A DNA stretch of 64,000 bases from Eumeta japonica (lineage: Eukaryota > Arthropoda > Insecta > Lepidoptera > Psychidae): NCBI GenBank assembly GCA_005406025.1, contig BGZK01000136.1, forward strand, positions 1 to 64,000, in the 5' to 3' direction. Positions 21,951-34,139 of this stretch are shown one piece after another. The translations under genes and the position numbers were made by a program. Within the stretch, counting starts at the first letter, position 1, and every line of letters begins with the position of its first letter. The notes under the pieces were generated by a model. It saw only the letters and a list, made by a program, of their open reading frames with translations, was not told the DNA's origin and ran no database searches.

Positions 21951-23833
21951 GAACAACAGTACAATATTTTGGTCATCGATATCTCTCGAATGGTTCCCGC
22001 AATTGTATTTTGTTTTAAAATCTAACCAGAGAGAATATTGATAAATTAAAATTAAAACTTGTCAACTGTAGCAGCGTCCCTCGAATGGTGAGTGTAAAAA
22101 CAGACTGTAAAATAGACAGTGCAGTTTTATAAGTCCACATACGAAATTCATACATAATTGAATAATTGAATAATAAATGAAATACATCGATTTTATATAC
22201 AATATATTCAAATGAAATTGAAATGACTATAGTATAATTATATTTAATATGTGGAAAAAAGACTGACAAGTGCTTACGAGACAGAGAAAATTAAAAGTGA
22301 CCATTAAATAGGTTGGATATAGGATTTGTTCAGAGTGTTCTGAGCAATCCTAATTCTGATGCCACTTTGCATTTGTGTGGCTTAGTGGAATGTTGCCAGT
22401 AACCTACACAGATGCTAGGAATCAAATCAAAGTAATTAATGTTTTTATAATTTTATGTATAACGTAATTAAGGTTTTGCTCGCTGGAACTGACATGTCTT
22501 AATAGACAAAAGTCCCTAAATAAATAATAGATTTAAAAAAAAAAAGGTGAACATGATCTCTATTTATTTTATCTCTTATTACATGAACATTCTATATTTT
22601 TTTGCATATATTGCAATCACATTAGCGTGGTGTTTGTTAAAATTATTGAGAATTTAACGTACCATCTGCGCGTGGTATTCTAAGATTATTATAGACCTCG
22701 TATCGGTCCACTGGATTATAGATGCAAATAGCCGCTACTACTAATCGTACAAGCTTTTGACTGTTCAAGCATACATTGACGATTATTAACGTGGCGTTGA
22801 CCGCACAATGTTTACTAAACTTACAGTGTACGAATAATGAATATCTAATGTCGCGTTCTGCATGTACCATCAGCTAATGATACCTATACGCTTCACGACT
22901 CGTCTACACTCGTGTAGTCGTTTCTAGTAAATTCTAATCAAATTATTAGGATAAGGTCTGCCATAAGCGCAAGTAAAGATGTCGCAACGTGTAGACCACA
23001 GAGTAGGTTACTCCATTTTCTTAATCACCGCGTCAAATTACCTGTAACAAAAAAAGGGATAAGTGAGATTTTAAGCTTCTTTGATGAGGGACCAAAATTT
23101 CTAGTCTGCTGTCGTCACGTTGATGGTCTTAACTAAGCTAGGAATCACAGGAGTTAGGAGCTGTAGTTAGGACAGTAAACTAGGAACACAGAGAAAAATT
23201 CTAGTTGGATGATACTGATGTGACTAGAGAGTACTTGTAGAGGCACAATTAAAAAAAAACAGAAACAATGTAACTATTGCAGGTGCTAAAATCGAAGTTA
23301 CTTAATACAGAGTAATTTTACTAAAAATGGGAACATTTAATGACTTTTTCTGACTTTTGTAACCGCTTATTACACTTCATTCATACAGTTACCGATCGCT
23401 TTTTTGCTGGGTTATCATTACACAAGTTTAAACAACATCTTATAGGATGCTTTTTGATACAATAACAAATAATTATTTAAACAATAATATTATTTAGATG
23501 TTATTTAAACGTCGAGTTATAACATCTTTTTTTCGGAATGAGTTATCAAATATAGATTAATTATTACGTTACTACATTATTCAAGAAAAATAATTATCTG
23601 TAGTCAGTGAGCTAGTTATATATTTAATTAAACCGTTTCAATACCGTGTTTATTTGCGAAGGATATTTGCTTAGGAGCCCACCGGAGCTTAGTCATAGCA
23701 AAAAAAAATTTGGTTGCCTGTAAAGTCGGTATACGGGCGAAAGTTTTACGTGACAACGACTTTGAATGGTAAAATCATTTTAATGTGAATATTCATTCGT
23801 ATAGTAGGAAGAAGGATGAAATAATAGTAACAA
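21951..23833. other. AT-rich DNA without recognised genes
   Basis: A tRNA-like word TGTGGCTTAGTGG occurs near 22375 and GGAATCAAATC near 22420, possibly an old SINE, too weak to call. A second somewhat GC-rich patch lies at 22650-22800 with no coding signal. Confidence 0.35.
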
Positions 23834-23891
23834 TTTAAAACATTTATTTATACAAAGAATTATATTTAAAACATTAATTTATACAAAGAAT
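23834..23891. repeat. 27-bp direct repeat, two copies
   Basis: TTTAAAACATTTATTTATACAAAGAAT-type units at 23834-23860 and 23865-23891 differ at one position and are separated by 4 nt. This is a recent small duplication. Confidence 0.85.
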
Positions 23892-23989
23892 CTCGCACTG
23901 AATTTCATATTAACAAAATTTTATTTTTACCTTTACACATACATACGTATTTATATACAAATATACATACAATAACTTGCAATACATTT

Positions 23990-24260
23990 GCAAGCTATGC
24001 ACTACTCTCTAGCGCTGAAAGCGGCAGACCGATCATAGCGAGTGGGAGAGAGACGCAGCATTCGTGCGTGGTACCTCTCCTCGTTCGGTGACTCATCGTT
24101 GCTGTTACCGAGCGTTACACCTTTTCACCGCTTGGTGACTGCTGGGCATGACCTAGGTTAAGGAGAGGGACATAAGCTCCAAGCCCTTCACTCGTATGAA
24201 TGATTGCGGGAAGCTATGCGCCAACAATAGAGCCATAAAAACCCGACACACAACAGGATA
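23990..24260. mobile_element. probable old repeat, GC-richer block
   Basis: This block (for example GCGAGTGGGAGAGAGACGC and CCTCTCCTCGTTCGGTGACTC) has the composition and wording of a lepidopteran repeat, but I cannot name the family and there is no second copy in the window. Confidence 0.25.
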
Positions 24261-27039
24261 TAACTTGAGTGGAGTTCATTTATTTAGAATAAACATTTTA
24301 TTATTACGACCAATAATTACTATATTATTAATATATCATAGAAGAGATATCTCCTAAGAGGGCACATTCCAAGATTAACAAGGTAAAATATATCAAGTTT
24401 CTGATATCTATATAAGAGGTCCTTATTTGGAATAACATATGATCCCAAAAGCAATGTCTATGTCAAGGCATCAAGGCAAAGTGGAAGTGAAGCGACGAAT
24501 AATAAATGAGATTTACCTTAAAAGGGTAAACATACCCTTATTATAAAAATAAATCCTAGCCAAATTTCGTGTTCTACTGAATTGTACTATTACGTGTTTT
24601 GTTATGTGTAAAAATTCAGGATGGTAATTTTATAATAGTTTATCTTTGTTGAAAAGTATTATTTCCTTTCCAACACCTTTTTCGTGATTTAAAGCGAAAG
24701 ACTGAGATTATTAACTTCAAAACTTTAAGCAAAATTAATTATTGCTATAAATCGAATCACCAGATACATTTATAAATTATCGAAGAATTCATACCAAATA
24801 TATATGTTAACTGATAAGATGCATAAATTTACAGTAGCTGTATAAGTACTACAAAATGCGTTTATCGACTTTAACAAATATCGATTTGCAAGTCCGTTAG
24901 ATTTACTTTTACACCAAAAAAAAAGCTTAGAATATCTCATAGCTTGTGATTGATGTTTGTTTGTTTTCATAATACTTCTTTTTTATATTAAAAACCAATT
25001 ACTTCAGAATAAATATTTAAATATTTCGTTGGAATAGGTATAGGACTACCGATTATTATAATTATCGTTGATTAAGAACTGTGGAACATGTTTCGTTCAA
25101 CAATGCGCCGATACGAGGGCAAGTTAGAAGTTATACGACACTGCAAAAATGAAGGCAAGTTAATACCTTATTGTCATAACTTTAATACACTTAAACCAGC
25201 TTTCAAAACATATTTACCAGTCTGCATCACATGCTTTTTAACCGAACATGCAGCCAATACGTTTTCCGATGACGGTATTCTTTAAACGTGAAATTGTTTT
25301 AAGTTAAATTCTTCGCGTAGCCTGGTATAGCAAGCGAATACTAGTAACGATATCATACTAAAACAAACTTTGAACGAAGATCCGCCTACCCAGCGTGATT
25401 ATTAAATTACACTTACATAAGTGAGGTTTAGCATTGGACAGCTCCACATGTATGTTAACAAAATGTAACTTTAGAAGAAAAAAAGCTTATAAAGACTTCC
25501 ATCCTAAATGATTTGTTTAATTTAATTATCATATTTTCAGATCGGATCGTTCTGTTATTGTTATTAATCACACGCGGATCTTGTAAAATGTTTAAATCAA
25601 CCATCATCATCGTAATGGCCATCGCTTGTTCACTTATTGAGGTTAATTATGTTCATGTTCAGTTGTAAACATGTATTTATCAATGTAAACAGCGTAACGA
25701 TGTTGGAAAGGTTAAGTATAACTGCATTCATGTAGATCACATTGATCTGGCTGGCGCCTTTGAGCAGGGCTTGTCAGATGGTGTTGCCATGTCGATAATT
25801 TTTTTTTTCTCATATTAATAGCTGTTTTGGATTGTAATGTTTTGTCGGCTGATACAAAATTTTCCTACAGGCGGTTCGGAATGAGGGACTGTTTTTTTTT
25901 TTTAAAGTAGATTCTATTTGGGAATAAAACATGTACTTGCTTGGGTGCTTTCAGCAAACCGTTTCCGATTTGCATAAATTTACGTCAACCGATTTGGTAA
26001 AATTATTAAAATTTTATCTAACATCTTTTATTGGCTGCGATTGTTCTGCCATTAATTTTTAGATACACATGGAGTATCAAAAATATCAAGTTTGTAATTT
26101 TTTACAGATTTGTTTTCGTGCTTGTAGAATTCTACGTCGTTACATGTTCTCTATGATCAGTGTTTTCAATGTCGTGTATTTTCGTTTTGATACTTTTTTT
26201 TTAATTAACTATAGTGCTATTTGTTGCTCTCAAGAATTACTAAGTATTTTTTTAATTCGTTCGACTTTTTAAGTGATTTCTAATATCGTAAAAATTTTTA
26301 AATTCCTACATTTAACGATTTCAAATATTCATGTTACACATAGACGAACACTTAAAATTATATCAAAAGGAGTGTTTTTTTTCTTATGGATATAAAATGG
26401 AGAAAAGGAATTAAAAGTTATCAATTAGACGATTTGTAATTATTAACACTAGACTAACGATGTTTTCAATCACACGAAAAAAATGACTATAAACTTGTCA
26501 TAAAATCCAATTACATAAGTTACTGTTCTGCCGTTTTGCGTTCATATCATTCTGTTTAATCATTTACTTTTCATCTCATATTCAATGTTATAAATTATAT
26601 GATAATAATATTCACAATCATAGAATCCGATAAAAACAAAATCAAAGACCGTTCAGGACTTCAGAAAGAAAATAATAAGCAATGATTTAGTATTATTGTC
26701 GAAAAAAAAAGAATTACTCAAGGAAAGTAAAGACTCGGCTCGCAAAGAACCCGCAATATTTTCGTGATAACCGTGCGGAAAATTAGTCCCTGTACTTCTG
26801 TCGTTGGTGAGTGTACGTACGAGAGATATTGATTTCAGTACAGACATATATTGTACGAAAAAATAACAGTTTTGAATGTTTTTAAAGTTATTTCGATGTC
26901 TATGCGCATGATGATATCGTGGACTTGGTGCGTGCTGTGCATTAAGGATTTTTACGTTTTGTCTGTTTTTCGATCGGTCTGCTTTGTTCATGTCATAATT
27001 TGTAATGAACATGAGGCTTAAATCGGAGTTGCATTCGCT
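24261..27039. other. AT-rich DNA without recognised genes
   Basis: The longest ORF is 119 codons on the minus strand (26653-27012). It lacks a domain, a signal peptide or coding-like third positions and is taken as chance. A GC-richer stretch at 25740-25800 may be a repeat fragment. Confidence 0.4.
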
Positions 27040-27109
27040 GTTTACTAACTTTTTCCCGCGTCTTCACTCGCTTGAATATAGAACGAGTTCTTTTTTTTCA
27101 TACCGATCG

Positions 27110-27430
27110 GTCATTGGTAACAGCTACGTTCAAGGGGAGATCAAAATCAACAGCGATTCGGGACTGAAATCGCAAGTAGCACTAAGATCGGAAGCGGGAT
27201 CAAAAGTGGAAGTCAGAAAGTTTCATAAAAGAATAATTCAACGGCGGCATGTTTGATATTATACGTTATAGTAATAAAGTATTACGGAGTTAGATCAACA
27301 TACGCACCTCTGGGACGATTTTATCGGAATCGGGTCTGGATTGAGACCGGATCGAAATCGAAGGCGGATCTTAGATCGGAATCGAGAGCGACACCGGTCT
27401 ATCGGAATCGTGGTCGATGGCGTGATTCGT
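27110..27430. repeat. degenerate GATCGGAATCG-type hexanucleotide array
   Basis: Imperfect repeats of words such as AGATCGGAA, GGATCAAAA, GACCGGATCGAAATC and AGATCGGAATCGAGAG run through the interval. The two plus-strand ORFs across it read as Arg/Ser-rich protein only because of the repeat. Similar words recur at 50150-50260 and, on the opposite strand, at 56465-56700. Confidence 0.6.
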
Positions 27431-28679
27431 CAATTAAAAAAAATTAAAGAACGAATTGTACGTCCACGGCGGCTAAAGCCGCGGACGAAAGCCAGTCTAC
27501 GATAAAAGTGCGCAACACTTTCCATTAATGGAAAAAATATTTTCCGTTTTTTGTGATCGAACCTTTTGTGAGGCGAGATAAAAGATTTCGAGGAGTTTCG
27601 ATCGTCGGCACGAAGATGTATTTTGTAAGTTGGTAACTTTGGTAACTTTTAATTAATGAATTAAATGACCGAATGTCCGTCCGGTTTGTCATAGCTGTAC
27701 GGTACGAATCGCAGGAATGGTGAAAAATCCTTTATCGGGTGGACCTCGAAGTTATTAAGTTATTCGGATTTTTCTCTATTTACCGCATCTAAGATATAGG
27801 AAAAGACGGAATTACCTCGATATTTGTTTGTATGTCTGTCTGTCACGGGTGGTTTTCTTACAGACTACATCATTTCGACTTTTAGACGATTGTAATTTGA
27901 CATACTTATAGTAAACAAATATATCTAAACATATTTTCGACTTAAAGGTTTAGTTTTGGGGAACAAAGACGAAGTTTAAATAGAAAATCGATGTGTAGGA
28001 TATCCAATGACATATTGTACAGTTTCAAAAATAAATAGCCTATTATGTTATTTTTTTTGTCACGAAATTCTTCAAAAATAAAACCGCTTACAATCTGCCA
28101 TCCTCGAACTTAGTATCGCTTGCAAAAATCTGATAAAAGTAAGATTAAACGATAATTATCGAATTTTGTTAGATCGTTTATAATATGTAAAAAAAATACA
28201 ATACGGAATTAGCTACTATTCGTCTGCATTTTGTTATTGAGTGATGTATTATCTAAATTTGTTTTCAATTGACGTTTGTTATTGAATAATAAGAGATATG
28301 TCAAAACATGTCAAATTTATATGCTAAAATATTTTATTAACTTAGCAAGTCCCACGCGTTACCGATAACTAAATAACAGTATGTGATTTACTGTTCGTTA
28401 GCGATACAGTGCAATTTAATATATATTAAATCGTTTATGACCAACTTTTTAAAAATCTACTTATTTCAAAACTTTTTGTGAATATATTATTCGATCGAAA
28501 GTTACAAAACCTACGTTTAACTTGAAGAGCTTTTTTCATTTCCATGTAATAGATCATTACCGTAGTGTTAAAGTCAGCAATACGTTAATGTCGATCCTTT
28601 TAACAACTCATAATAATGATTACTAGTCGAGATGTAACAACTCGGAAATCACATAGAAGCGTTAACTTCTTACGTACTC
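27431..28679. other. AT-rich DNA; small hairpin and possible repeat edge
   Basis: GCGGCTAAAGCCGC (about 27470-27483) is a short palindrome next to the hexanucleotide array. The following words GTGCGCAACACTTTCCATTAATGG look like a lepidopteran repeat edge. No gene. Confidence 0.35.
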
Positions 28680-28760
28680 CGTCGCCGCGCGATGTGACAC
28701 AATTCGACGGCGGCGGCATCTGTGACTCATAAACGAAACTAAGCCGGCGCTTTCAATAAT
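28680..28760. promoter_or_regulatory. GC-rich island, possible regulatory element
   Basis: CCGTCGCCGCGCGATGTGAC and GACGGCGGCGGCATC stand out from AT-rich flanks. It has no ORF with coding character and no second copy in the window. Confidence 0.25.
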
Positions 28761-29560
28761 AAATCTTCGGTAAAATGGAGAAATTGGATTTTGCGGTTTA
28801 GCGAAATACGCTCGGTTATCTGTTGGAAATTATTGATTGATACGCGATTGTACGCGAATTTGTCTAGCGAAAGGGGCTGATACGAAACCGGTTAACTTTG
28901 ATATTCATTCGAGTCGATTATAATATCACTACAATATTGACGTGGTAAATATAGAAATTATGAATGAGGTATTGGAGGTGTGAAAACATTTTTTTAGTTC
29001 GCATCAAAGGTATAAAAATATTTCAGTCAAGATTGTAGAATTTAGATGGAATATTAAGCAAAACCTGAAATTTCTTTTCATTTCATAGTAATTTCGTTTT
29101 ACCTTATCTGAAGATTATAGAAAAAAAATAATCATAAAACCGTTTGTAGGTTTATTATATTCAGAAAATAGCCGTTGACGTATTTACAATTGCTTAACCC
29201 GAAAATCTCCTACAGCAAATCTTATAGGCTTTTTTAAAGTGAAACATGTCATGATACTGTATTGAGAACAAAAAATTGGTCATTCCAACCAACAGTTTCA
29301 ATAACGTAACGAATTTGAATCGTTGATTTTAAACGAACCAATATTTTGGTTACATCAACCAACCAAAATATTGACTCCGATCGATTAAGTTATATGCATT
29401 CAATTTATTAAAACAACGAATTACTCAACTACGTTAAAGAAATATATTAGGTAAATTCAAACTCTGTCAAAAATACACTTTTCAGTGGGTATGCCGCTCC
29501 AAAGAGAGCCAGATGAACAATCGAATACGGAAACGTAAATAATTACAAGGGTTCGATATT
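28761..29560. other. AT-rich DNA, nothing recognised
   Basis: Words built on CAACCAA/TTGGTT recur in both orientations near 29275-29370. No gene. Confidence 0.35.
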
Positions 29561-29765
29561 TTGGACCTGGATTTTGGAACCTAGCGACTTCGGCGACGCG
29601 AGCGCCGGTCGCTGCGGTATTAATGTAGCCTATTCGCTGTATTCGCCGTACGTCAGGGCTGGACGTCCGCCACGGCTGGCATGACCCGCTTCGCCGAAAT
29701 CGTTAAGCGTGTGCCAAATCATCCTGCCCACATAGTTCGTTATTAGTCGGCGTGATCGTTAATAA
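29561..29765. promoter_or_regulatory. 200-bp GC-rich island, possible conserved non-coding element
   Basis: GACTTCGGCGACGCGAGCGCC and CGTCCGCCACGGCTGGC lie in a sharp GC-rich island. Several frames on both strands stay open only because GC-rich DNA has few stops; no splice pair or domain supports an exon. It is followed at about 29785 by the repeat word TTTTTTAACCGACTTCGAAAA, a known lepidopteran repeat motif. Confidence 0.3.
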
Positions 29766-29906
29766 TCTGCAATTGTAGTATTTTTTAACCGACTTCGAAA
29801 ATGAAGAGGTTTATGGTTGTTTTTGTTTTGTTCTTATAGATGTAGAATTTCGTCAGTGCGTAATTTTAATTGTTGATGTTAAAAAATATGAAATCGTTAA
29901 TTACAT

Positions 29907-29946
29907 AATAAAGCGACGTCGCTGAATACAGCGAAGTCGCTTTATT
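29907..29946. repeat. 17-bp hairpin AATAAAGCGACKTCGCT
   Basis: AATAAAGCGACGTCGCT and the reverse complement of AGCGAAGTCGCTTTATT differ at one position, with a 6-nt spacer. It is followed by a T run. It is an unusual GC-rich stem in AT-rich DNA; it could be a transposon end or a transcribed hairpin. Confidence 0.75.
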
Positions 29947-30754
29947 TTTTTTTTAAACAAAGTGTAAATGGCAAATTTAAAAAAATGCATATTTATATTT
30001 TACATTCATTGTAATTGCATAATTTCAAATGCGGACAATCATCGCCGACGCCTGTTTTACGTGTCTGTTGAGACTTTGCTTCGTTAGTCAAACACCCTCC
30101 ACAAAATAAGTTGGTCCATTAAAAGAAGAATGATGATATCGATTCAATGATCAGTGTTTATTTCTTATTTTCATGAATTTCATTGGCTTCAAGTCTGTTT
30201 TTATTTTTTATTTTTTTTAATTATGTGCTCTATTGAAACTCATGCATGTTTAGATCGACATCGAGTGTGAATTGACGATTTTCATATACAAGTTCATGTA
30301 CTACTTAAATGATATTTTTAAATTGTAAAATATATCGTTGAAACTGATTCATCGAATTCGACAAATCATCAAATGCAGCATCAAAAAGTCGTGGTATCAA
30401 CTCCAAATGAAATTAATGAAAAACGAAAACATAAATACTTTTATATAAAGTATTGCTCGCTCAGTCACGAATGAATGCACATTAATATTATTTATATATT
30501 TCGTCATACACATAGTCGCGACCATCGCCAAACATTTGTTGGTAAAATGGAATCTATGAATATTTTTGGAGTTTACTCCTTAGGAGTCGAGTTTTATATA
30601 TAGCCCGCCGTACGCAAATTAGGAGGAGAACGAAATTGAACGTTAAGTGAGGTCGTTACGTTGTCTCTGCGCGCAACATATTTGCGCATCTTATAAGTAT
30701 TGAACTCGTGTATTTTTCTTCTGATTTATAAATGCTTTATTAGCACAGATAAGT
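29947..30754. other. AT-rich DNA with one CpG patch
   Basis: A CpG-containing stretch at 30598-30690 (GCCCGCCGTACGC, CTGCGCGCAACATATTTGCGC) may be regulatory. No gene. Confidence 0.35.
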
Positions 30755-30818
30755 TAATAATAACATTTAACACCGTATACATCTTTCGATTTACGGTGTT
30801 AAATAAATGTTATTATTG
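30755..30818. repeat. hairpin with 22- to 27-nt arms
   Basis: TAATAATAACATTTAACACCGTA pairs with a downstream arm ending TGTTATTATTG; one arm has a 4-nt extra piece. The loop is 14 nt. Total length (64 nt) is in the range of an animal microRNA precursor, although the composition is very AT-rich. Confidence 0.7.
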
Positions 30819-31455
30819 CCAATGTTATACGTACATATGTACATACATATATATTCGTACCACGTTTTTGACACAGTGATCTTTAAAAAACAATCGAATG
30901 AGGGGCGAATTCCTGAATGAAAAACCACAAGTCATGCCTTAACAGACATGAACTTCCACGATACGCGAATGCGCTATAATAAACCTTTTTTCTCTTTCAC
31001 AAATGCCGTACAGAACGGCACGGGTATCGATGTCCCTACTTGCGTTACAACTTCCTTTCACAAGGTTTTAGTTGATTCTGTTTACGACATCTTTTTATGT
31101 AGTCGTAATAGATCATTTTCGTTTCCGGCATGAGTTTCCTTCTCAAGCAACTTACAGTAAATATAATAGACATCTAGATATTTAGAAAAGGGAATGTTGT
31201 ACAGTCTGTTCTAATAGCAGTTATCTATATGTATAAAAAAAAAACTGTAAAACCGCTGTGTGTGTGCATTTAAAATATTTGTCAAAAAGTGATTGCAGGT
31301 GACGTGTGGAGTGTAACAGAAGACGATAAGGAGATTTGTAAAACACTGGGTTTCATCTGTCTGTTTGAACACGCTAATCACCAAAACTACTAAACAAATT
31401 TTATTAGGTTTTTGCCAGATAACTAAAGCGCGGCTTGTAGCTTTGTAAAGACTTA

Positions 31456-32008
31456 GACGCTTGCCTGCAACATGTATTAACATGCAGCATGCAACCCACC
31501 GCTGACCCTCGAATCTGCCTCTCCACTACGAATCTCTATCCAAATGATTGAATATTGATTCCAGAGGATTGACAGATATCGAACACCTAAGCAAATGTTA
31601 TTTATTATTATAATGTCTGTGACATTTGACAAGCATGTCTATCGGTGGTGATCTGTGGCTGTCTTAATAATGTTTTCGTCGCTCTTTGACCATTGCATGA
31701 CAGCGGCCTGTCTAACGAGGTTGTGATGGTTGTTTTAACGCTCCTTGCACCCTGGTGGATGTGACTGTCGGCAATTTCCTGAAGATGTGCCTTGTTGGCA
31801 TGAAACGTACGTAGAACTAAACAATTTAATACGTTGGCGGAATTAGATAATTATAATAATAAATAACACTTGCTTAGGTGTTCGATATCTGTCAATCCTC
31901 TGGAATCAATATTCAATCATTTGGATAGAGATTCGTAGTGGAGAGGCAGATTCGAGGGTCAGCAGTGGGTTGCATGCTGCATGTTAATGCATGTTGCAGG
32001 CAAGCGTC
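31456..32008. mobile_element. foldback DNA transposon, 159-bp terminal inverted repeats, TA-flanked
   Basis: The left arm (31456-31614) and right arm (31850-32008) are inverted copies with only three differences by direct alignment. They begin GACGCTTGCCTGCAACATG and contain the self-complementary word GCATGC/CATGCAGCATG. The element is flanked by TA on both sides (31454-31455, 32009-32010), which may be a TA target duplication. The 235-bp core is GC-richer and shares nothing with known transposases that I can recognise, although the minus strand has an open frame of about 80 codons across it. It is a non-autonomous element needing a partner in trans. A diverged single arm occurs at 1101-1231. 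The ORFs at 31211-31483 and 31938-32156 are shadows of the arms. Confidence 0.85.
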
Positions 32009-32820
32009 TACTATGGATTTCCGCGAATTAACACCTCATACAATACAATATTGTAAAGACTTATTTCATCAAAATCGGGCTACGCAAAATTGGTTGATTT
32101 TCAAAAATAAGTTACACATATTTGCACAAAGTCACAGACAGAGCCGATTAGTTTAATAAGAGCATATAAAGTTATATTTATTGAGATCACGGGTAGAATT
32201 AGAAAATTACATATAACGCAGGCGTATACCAAACGTATAAAATTCTGAACTGATCTGTAAGTTAAGAGTTGTCTGAGTGACTTGCGATGTTTTAGTGTTT
32301 AACGTCAAAATTGAACAATTATAGGATCCTTATAAACAAAGTTTCTAGAAAAATAAATATAATACTAGACCGATTTATGTCTAAATTATTTTAGCTAGAA
32401 CATCGCTATATGTCGAAATAAAGAAAGAATCTCATAAATGTTATAATTTTGTATTTAAAATCTTAATTAGACATCTTTTAATCGTTGTAAATAATATAAA
32501 ATATCGAACCTGGCAAAGCACAGACATATTTGGATATATTTCTTTATCATCAGATATAGCAAATTATTTCAAATTGTGTTGAATTCAAATATCTATTTTT
32601 TTTTTTTAAATGAAACTTCAAGGAACCATGTAAAGCATGTTTTTATACATTACAGGAGATGTTTTTGTAAAATCGTAAAAACAACGCTTTTAGAATATAT
32701 TTAATCTTACATATTAATATAAGATAACATTCTATTAAAAAAAAATTGTCTTGCATATCGCAAGTTTAAATCGCAAAATTAGCATTTTTTTTTCCTTTTT
32801 GTAACGTTTTTGTTCATACC
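32009..32820. other. AT-rich DNA, nothing recognised
   Basis: No coding-like stretch or repeat boundary recognised. Confidence 0.4.
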
Positions 32821-33115
32821 GTTGATGCGGTGACCAAAAACAAATTTCTGTTTATGACGCATCGCTAAGTCAGTATCAAAACGTGTCTCTAAAGGGCGCG
32901 AGAAATGAGCATTAATTTTCCTCATGTTCGCCCCTTTGCGTTGACGTCGGCCCGCCGCGGCGCGCACCCGACCTCGTCGTTGAAGGAGCTAAATTTAATG
33001 GCGACATCAAATCGGAAAATACATTATCGCTACACAGGGGCGGCTTATGATCGCACTAGTATGTGGTCGCGTCCGCATTAATCTTAAAACAAGCCTCGGG
33101 GACTAAGACGACATT
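32821..33115. promoter_or_regulatory. GC-rich island, candidate conserved regulatory element
   Basis: A 200-300-bp block with CGTTGACGTCGGCCCGCCGC, CACCCGACCTCGTCGTTG and GCATTAATTTTCCTCATG shows non-repetitive, complex sequence unlike its flanks. ATTA and TTTATG words are consistent with homeodomain binding. No exon structure is seen. The small minus ORF 32779-32967 is not supported. Confidence 0.3.
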
Positions 33116-33180
33116 ATGTATTAAAAGATTTACAAGTATGTTATTACTCAAACCGGGCAATATATATGTATATTATATTT

Positions 33181-33466
33181 TTGGTATCTCAGAAACAGCT
33201 CCAGCTAAGAGGATTTATATTTAATTAACGTTTTGATTTTTTAAATTTATCCACATACGTGTATTCTATGGAAAAACGCGATTAATAAAAAAAAAATTCT
33301 GAATGTTATGTTATGGCGTCGTTTGCGATTTTGGACGTAGTGCCGATGTACTAGTAGGCTTAGCGTCACGTTTTCGACACAGATGGCCTTACATAACATA
33401 AATTAGACAGATGGCACTGCGTGACATTGCCAACGTGAGAGCAGGTAGAAGGAAAATTTTGCATAA
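33181..33466 (+). mobile_element. dispersed repeat family R2, copy 2
   Basis: Same landmarks as at 7825-8096 (TTGGTATCTC, GTTATGTTATGGCGTC, AGACAGATGG, AACGTGAGAGCAGGTAG). This copy retains more of the middle block. No coding capacity. Confidence 0.55.
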
Positions 33467-34139
33467 TATCAAATTTAATTTAGATATATGTATCTAAATA
33501 CAATTTACATATATTGCATATCTAAATACGTTTCCTTGAAAATGAACATATGAAAATGGAAATTATAGCATTTCTACGGAAAATTTGAAAGACACCGAGA
33601 GAAGCTCGGTTGCCCGGGTACTAATAATATTCGCAAATTAATTTCAAATTTGAGGCACTTAATTACATAAAAATCATCGAGGCATATTTGTGTGTCTGTA
33701 TTTTATTACTTATTAACAACTTAAAAATGATATCTCGTGACGACTATTTCTTTCAGTCATAATACAGCCCCAATCGATCTTAGAGAATATGGGTCACGAC
33801 AGACAGACGACTTTTATGAAGTAGCGGATTGAGGAGCTTTATGGGGCGTCCGATTAAAGACGCGATAATGTGATGATATGACATGTTGAATAAATTTTAT
33901 TATCGTCAATCTATATAAATAAGAAAAATGTTTTTGCTTTAAAATAGGTTAGGATGACCGGTCGGAGGGTCGGGGGCAGTTTCGTTCAAAAATAAAACGT
34001 ATTAATACCTGACATGAGATACCATCTGAAATTATTGCTTCTAAGAATTAAAAATAATGTCATACATGATTTTTAGTCAAGTGGTCATAGAGATACTGAT
34101 CAAAATTTACTAAAAAACGACCGTTGTCTTCTTTGATCT
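33467..34139. other. AT-rich DNA, nothing recognised
   Basis: A purine-rich GGTCGGAGGGTCGGGGGC word occurs at 33960-33977. No gene. Confidence 0.35.

Noticed and set aside
26653..27012. 119-codon minus-strand ORF
   Set aside because: AT-biased codons, no domain, no splice context; length is within chance for 64 kb of six-frame search.
29513..29685. 56-codon open frame across the 29.6-kb GC island
   Set aside because: Other frames on both strands are open too, as expected in GC-rich DNA; no splice pair.
31938..32156. 72-codon plus-strand ORF
   Set aside because: Begins inside the right arm of the foldback transposon.
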